From positions 1 through 17,165 of the forward strand of contig DKAR01000162.1 in the NCBI GenBank assembly GCA_002450895.1: a stretch of DNA of 17,165 nt. Reading direction: 5' to 3'. Below the pieces are notes generated by a model that was not told the origin of the DNA, did no database searches, and was given only the letters and a program-made list of their open reading frames with translations. How positions within the stretch are numbered: the stretch's first letter is position 1; every line of letters begins with the position of its first letter. The DNA is from Proteobacteria bacterium UBA6921. Its GTDB lineage: Bacteria > Pseudomonadota > Gammaproteobacteria > SG8-11. Below, one piece after another: positions 14,644 to 17,165 of this stretch. A program made the translations under genes and the position numbers.

Positions 14644-16437
14644 TTAGCCGCCGGCGCCCGATCTATTGTCGACATTTACCTGCATCCAATACTCCAGCAA
14701 CGCGAGATGCCACAGCTTGCTGCCTTGTAGCGGCGTCATGTACTGCTCGGGCGCGTCCAACAGTGTCGTCACGTAGCGCGGATCAAATACGTTGCGTTTT
14801 TTACACGCCGTCGAACTGAGAACGTCGCGCATAAAGCCGAGAAATTCGCCGCGCACAAACTTCAGGGCGGGAACCGGAAAATAGCCCTTCTTCCGATCAA
14901 TCACGTCGTCCGGGAGCAGCCCGCGCGCAATGACCTTGAGGGCGTGCTTGCCTTCTGAGCGCAACTTGAGCTCGGGCGGCATGGCCGCTGCAAGTTCGAC
15001 AAGTTCGTGGTCCAGAAATGGCACGCGCGCCTCAAGACCCCATGCCATTGTCATGTTGTCCACACGCTTGACCGGATCGTCGACGATCAGGGTTGTCGCA
15101 TCCATTCGCAAGACACGATCGATGAAAGTAGACGCGCCGGGAGCGCCCAGTAAATTCTCAATCAGCGCCGAACTATGGTCCGCGCCCCGGAAATCCGCGC
15201 TCACAGTACGCAGGAATTCTTCGTGGGTGCGGTCGAAGTAGTGCCTGCGGAATTTTTCCAGGTCCGAACCGGTTTCAGCATCCATGCGCGGATACCAGAA
15301 ATACCCGCCAAAGACTTCGTCTGCGCCCTGTCCGCTTTGGACAACCTTGGCCTCTTTGGCAACTTGTTCGGCCAGCAAAAAGAACCCGATCGCATCCTGG
15401 GACACCATGGGTTCGGCCATGTTGGCGACCGCTTCCGGCATGCGCTTCAGCACTTGCGAATTTTCGATCACGATCTTGCGATGCTGCGTACCAAACTTGG
15501 CCACCACCTGATCCGAGTATTCGAATTCGCTCCCTTTCTCTTCCGGGACGTCTTCAAATCCGATGGAGAAGGTGCGCAGATTTTGCACACCCTTCTCAGC
15601 CAACAGACCGACCAGCAGGCTGGAATCCAGCCCGCCGGAAAGCAGAACTCCGACCGGAACATCGGCAATGCTGCGATGGCGATCGACCGTCTCGATCAAT
15701 TTTGCGTGCAGCGCATCAATCCATTGCGACTCTGAACGCTCTGGATGCGAGCGAACGGCCTGAAGCTCCCAATAGCGCCGTTCGCTTATCGTGCCGTCGC
15801 TGGAAATTCGCATTGCCGTCGCCGGTGCGAGTTTGCGTACTCCGTTCAGGATCGTTCGCGGCGCCGGGACAACAGCATGCAACGTGAATTGGTAATGCAA
15901 GGCGACCGGATCGATCGATGTATCAATATCGCCCGCCGCCAGTAACGACTGCACATTCGAGGCAAACCGAAATACGTTTTGATTTCGCGCGAAATATAGC
16001 GGTTTTATGCCAAAACGGTCTCGTGCGAGAAACAAACTTCGCGTACGCATATCCCAGATCACGAACGCAAACATGCCGCGCAGCCGCTCGACGCACTGTT
16101 CGCCCCACGCGTGATAGGCCTTCAGGATAACTTCGGTATCGCCGTCCGAGAAAAAGTTGTAGCCGCGTCCCTTGAGCTCGGCGCGCAGTTCGGGATAGTT
16201 GTAAATTGTTCCATTGAACACCAGCGCCAGCTTCAGCTCGGCGTCGACCATCGGCTGGTTCGCGCGCGCAGAAAAATCGATGACCGCCAGTCGGCGATGT
16301 CCGAAGGCAAGCGGGCCATCAAAGTACGTGGCCCCATGGTCCGGTCCGCGCCGCGCGAGAGGTTGCATCATGCGCCCGATCGTTTGCGAATCGGGCGTGC
16401 GTTGGTCAAATCTCAGTTCACCGCAGATACCACACAT
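14644..16437 (-). CDS. AsnB-type glutamine amidotransferase, probably N-acetylglutaminylglutamine amidotransferase (NAGGN osmolyte)
   Basis: A 597-residue asparagine-synthetase-like enzyme. The N-terminal class II glutaminase has nucleophile Cys2 (MCGICGE) and the glutamine-binding RRL (Arg49), NGTIYN (Asn75) and SDGDTE (Asp100). The C-terminal synthetase domain has the PP-loop SGGLDSS (267-273). Details point beyond plain AsnB to the subfamily that amidates N-acetylglutaminylglutamine to the osmolyte NAGGN (S. meliloti asnO type): GDTEVILKAYHAWGE, TLHAVVPAPRTIL and VVQSGQGADEVFGGY. In known loci it sits with ngg (a GNAT/ATP-grasp fusion making the dipeptide) and a peptidase; neither is adjacent here. 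The start is fixed because Cys2 must become N-terminal, and AGGGCGGA lies just upstream. It follows the TPR-tailed membrane protein on the same strand after 99 bp. Asparagine synthetase proper remains the alternative. Confidence 0.88.
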   Translation of the reverse strand: MCGICGELRFDQRTPDSQTIGRMMQPLARRGPDHGATYFDGPLAFGHRRLAVIDFSARANQPMVDAELKLALVFNGTIYNYPELRAELKGRGYNFFSDGDTEVILKAYHAWGEQCVERLRGMFAFVIWDMRTRSLFLARDRFGIKPLYFARNQNVFRFASNVQSLLAAGDIDTSIDPVALHYQFTLHAVVPAPRTILNGVRKLAPATAMRISSDGTISERRYWELQAVRSHPERSESQWIDALHAKLIETVDRHRSIADVPVGVLLSGGLDSSLLVGLLAEKGVQNLRTFSIGFEDVPEEKGSEFEYSDQVVAKFGTQHRKIVIENSQVLKRMPEAVANMAEPMVSQDAIGFFLLAEQVAKEAKVVQSGQGADEVFGGYFWYPRMDAETGSDLEKFRRHYFDRTHEEFLRTVSADFRGADHSSALIENLLGAPGASTFIDRVLRMDATTLIVDDPVKRVDNMTMAWGLEARVPFLDHELVELAAAMPPELKLRSEGKHALKVIARGLLPDDVIDRKKGYFPVPALKFVRGEFLGFMRDVLSSTACKKRNVFDPRYVTTLLDAPEQYMTPLQGSKLWHLALLEYWMQVNVDNRSGAGG

Positions 16438-16519
16438 TCAATTGTCCGCCCTGGCTCAGACGTCTCGCGATTCAGACTTCAGGTTCCTGTATTTCACGAT
16501 AACAGCGATCAACCCGTCG

Positions 16520-16537
16520 GTCGATTCCCCCATCGAC
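16520..16537 (-). terminator. Small hairpin at the 3' end of the TPR-tailed membrane protein gene
   Basis: GTCGAT (16520-16525) and ATCGAC (16532-16537) form a six-pair stem with a six-base C-rich loop, touching the stop codon of the upstream gene. No T-run follows in the direction of transcription, so termination here is doubtful; it may only slow read-through or protect the 3' end. Confidence 0.2.
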
Positions 16538-17165
16538 TAGCGATAGGCGTCCAAGTGCCGTTTGGCTTCGACATTCGATGGATCGATCCGCAATGCCGTA
16601 TTGAATTCATCATGCGCCGTTGTGGCATCCCCAGAGAAAAGCAGAACCCGACCCAGTTCAATGTGCGCTCCGGGGTCGGCAGGATACTTATCCAGCCGCT
16701 GTTGCGCCGTGGCTTTCAGAAATTTCCAGACGCCTTGCTTGTCCATTGACGGCAGGGAGGTATCCGTCGAACGCACAAAAACAACGGCGATCGAATCCGC
16801 ATAAACCACGTTCCACTCCGGATTCGCCAACAACGACAGCGTGATCGTCGCTGTATTGTTTGTGACGAAATCAAAATTATAAAAAATCACGGTGCGAATG
16901 CCGTATTTCTGAAAAATGTCCTGATAACGACCCTGATGCACATTCCACTGTTCGGCGTAGATGTTCGGGTCCAAACTGCGCTGGTCGTAAAACAGTTTGT
17001 AGGATCCGCCGAGTGACCACTCAAGGTAGCCGCCGTACTCGTACGGATTAAACAGCGGCGCGGGTGGGCGCTGCGATTTGATGAAATCTGCAGCCGTCTT
17101 TGGAATGGTTGCGGATTCGATCGGCCCGATCGCATATGCGCTGCGCTGCGCACCCAAATACAGGA
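16537..17165 (-). CDS. C-terminal part of a polytopic membrane glycosyltransferase-like protein with a TPR tail
   Basis: The frame is open to the right edge, so the start and the membrane-spanning part lie outside the window. About 209 residues are visible. The first half carries FNPYEYGGYLEWSL, KLFYDQRSL and YGIRTVIF, followed by PEWNVVYADSIAVVFVR. This order (N-x-x-x-GGYL, then a D-x-R motif, then W-x-x-x-Y-x-D-x-x-x-VF) is typical of the periplasmic domain at the end of large bacterial membrane proteins related to dolichyl-phosphate-mannose-type (PMT-like) glycosyltransferases. The last 65 residues form one or two TPR helices (GAHIELGRVLLFSGDATTAHDEF...). Its substrate cannot be told from this part. 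It is tandem with the amidotransferase gene, 99 bp upstream of it. Confidence 0.72.
   Translation of the reverse strand, partial: LYLGAQRSAYAIGPIESATIPKTAADFIKSQRPPAPLFNPYEYGGYLEWSLGGSYKLFYDQRSLDPNIYAEQWNVHQGRYQDIFQKYGIRTVIFYNFDFVTNNTATITLSLLANPEWNVVYADSIAVVFVRSTDTSLPSMDKQGVWKFLKATAQQRLDKYPADPGAHIELGRVLLFSGDATTAHDEFNTALRIDPSNVEAKRHLDAYR

Noticed and set aside
15175..15735. 186-codon plus-strand ORF
   Set aside because: Antisense shadow of the amidotransferase.
16111..16749. 212-codon plus-strand ORF spanning the amidotransferase start
   Set aside because: It crosses two recognisable minus-strand genes and has no motifs.

Overview
The window comes from a Gram-negative bacterium, most likely a proteobacterium (probably Gammaproteobacteria or a near relative). 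The signs are a periplasmic nitrate reductase (napA) with a twin-arginine leader, two outer-membrane beta-barrel sequences, an N-acetylglutaminylglutamine-type amidotransferase and moderately GC-rich coding sequence. The lineage is an inference; no rRNA or tRNA gene is present to anchor it.

Layout, left to right. (1) 1-1121, minus: 5' part of napA, running off the left edge, with about 410 bp of non-coding sequence upstream. (2) 1533-1868, plus: a small unknown protein. (3) 2058-3221, minus, and 3442-3960, plus: a divergent pair, a PLP-dependent class V aminotransferase and a small cupin. (4) 4144-8598, plus: a membrane acyltransferase, a processive family-2 glycosyltransferase, a small three-helix membrane protein and a TPR/outer-membrane beta-barrel protein. 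Together they look like a compact synthase-dependent exopolysaccharide production and export locus. (5) 8759-9451, minus: a secreted endostatin/C-type-lectin-like protein. (6) 9636-12512, minus: a membrane hybrid of four PAS domains and a histidine kinase core, with no response regulator beside it. (7) 12540-13930, plus: a decayed locus. The C-terminal part of a cellulose-synthase-like glycosyltransferase runs, out of frame, into a BcsS-like outer-membrane barrel fragment. (8) 14322-14558, plus: a 78-residue protein behind a long leader. (9) 14644-16437, minus: an AsnB-type amidotransferase of the N-acetylglutaminylglutamine amide (NAGGN) osmolyte branch. (10) 16537-17165, minus: C-terminus of a polytopic membrane protein with a TPR tail, running off the right edge.

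The main theme is envelope polysaccharide. An apparently intact export locus (4144-8598) lies about 4 kb from the wreck of a second, cellulose-like one (12540-13930). The intact locus resembles PgaABCD-type systems in architecture (processive GT2, small inner-membrane partner, TPR-barrel exporter), but it has no PgaB-like deacetylase and instead has an acyltransferase just upstream. That makes it the best candidate in the window for a system not covered by the well-known named ones. I saw no CRISPR array, insertion sequence, transposase, integrase, tRNA or rRNA. All family assignments come from reading motifs by eye; no database search was possible.
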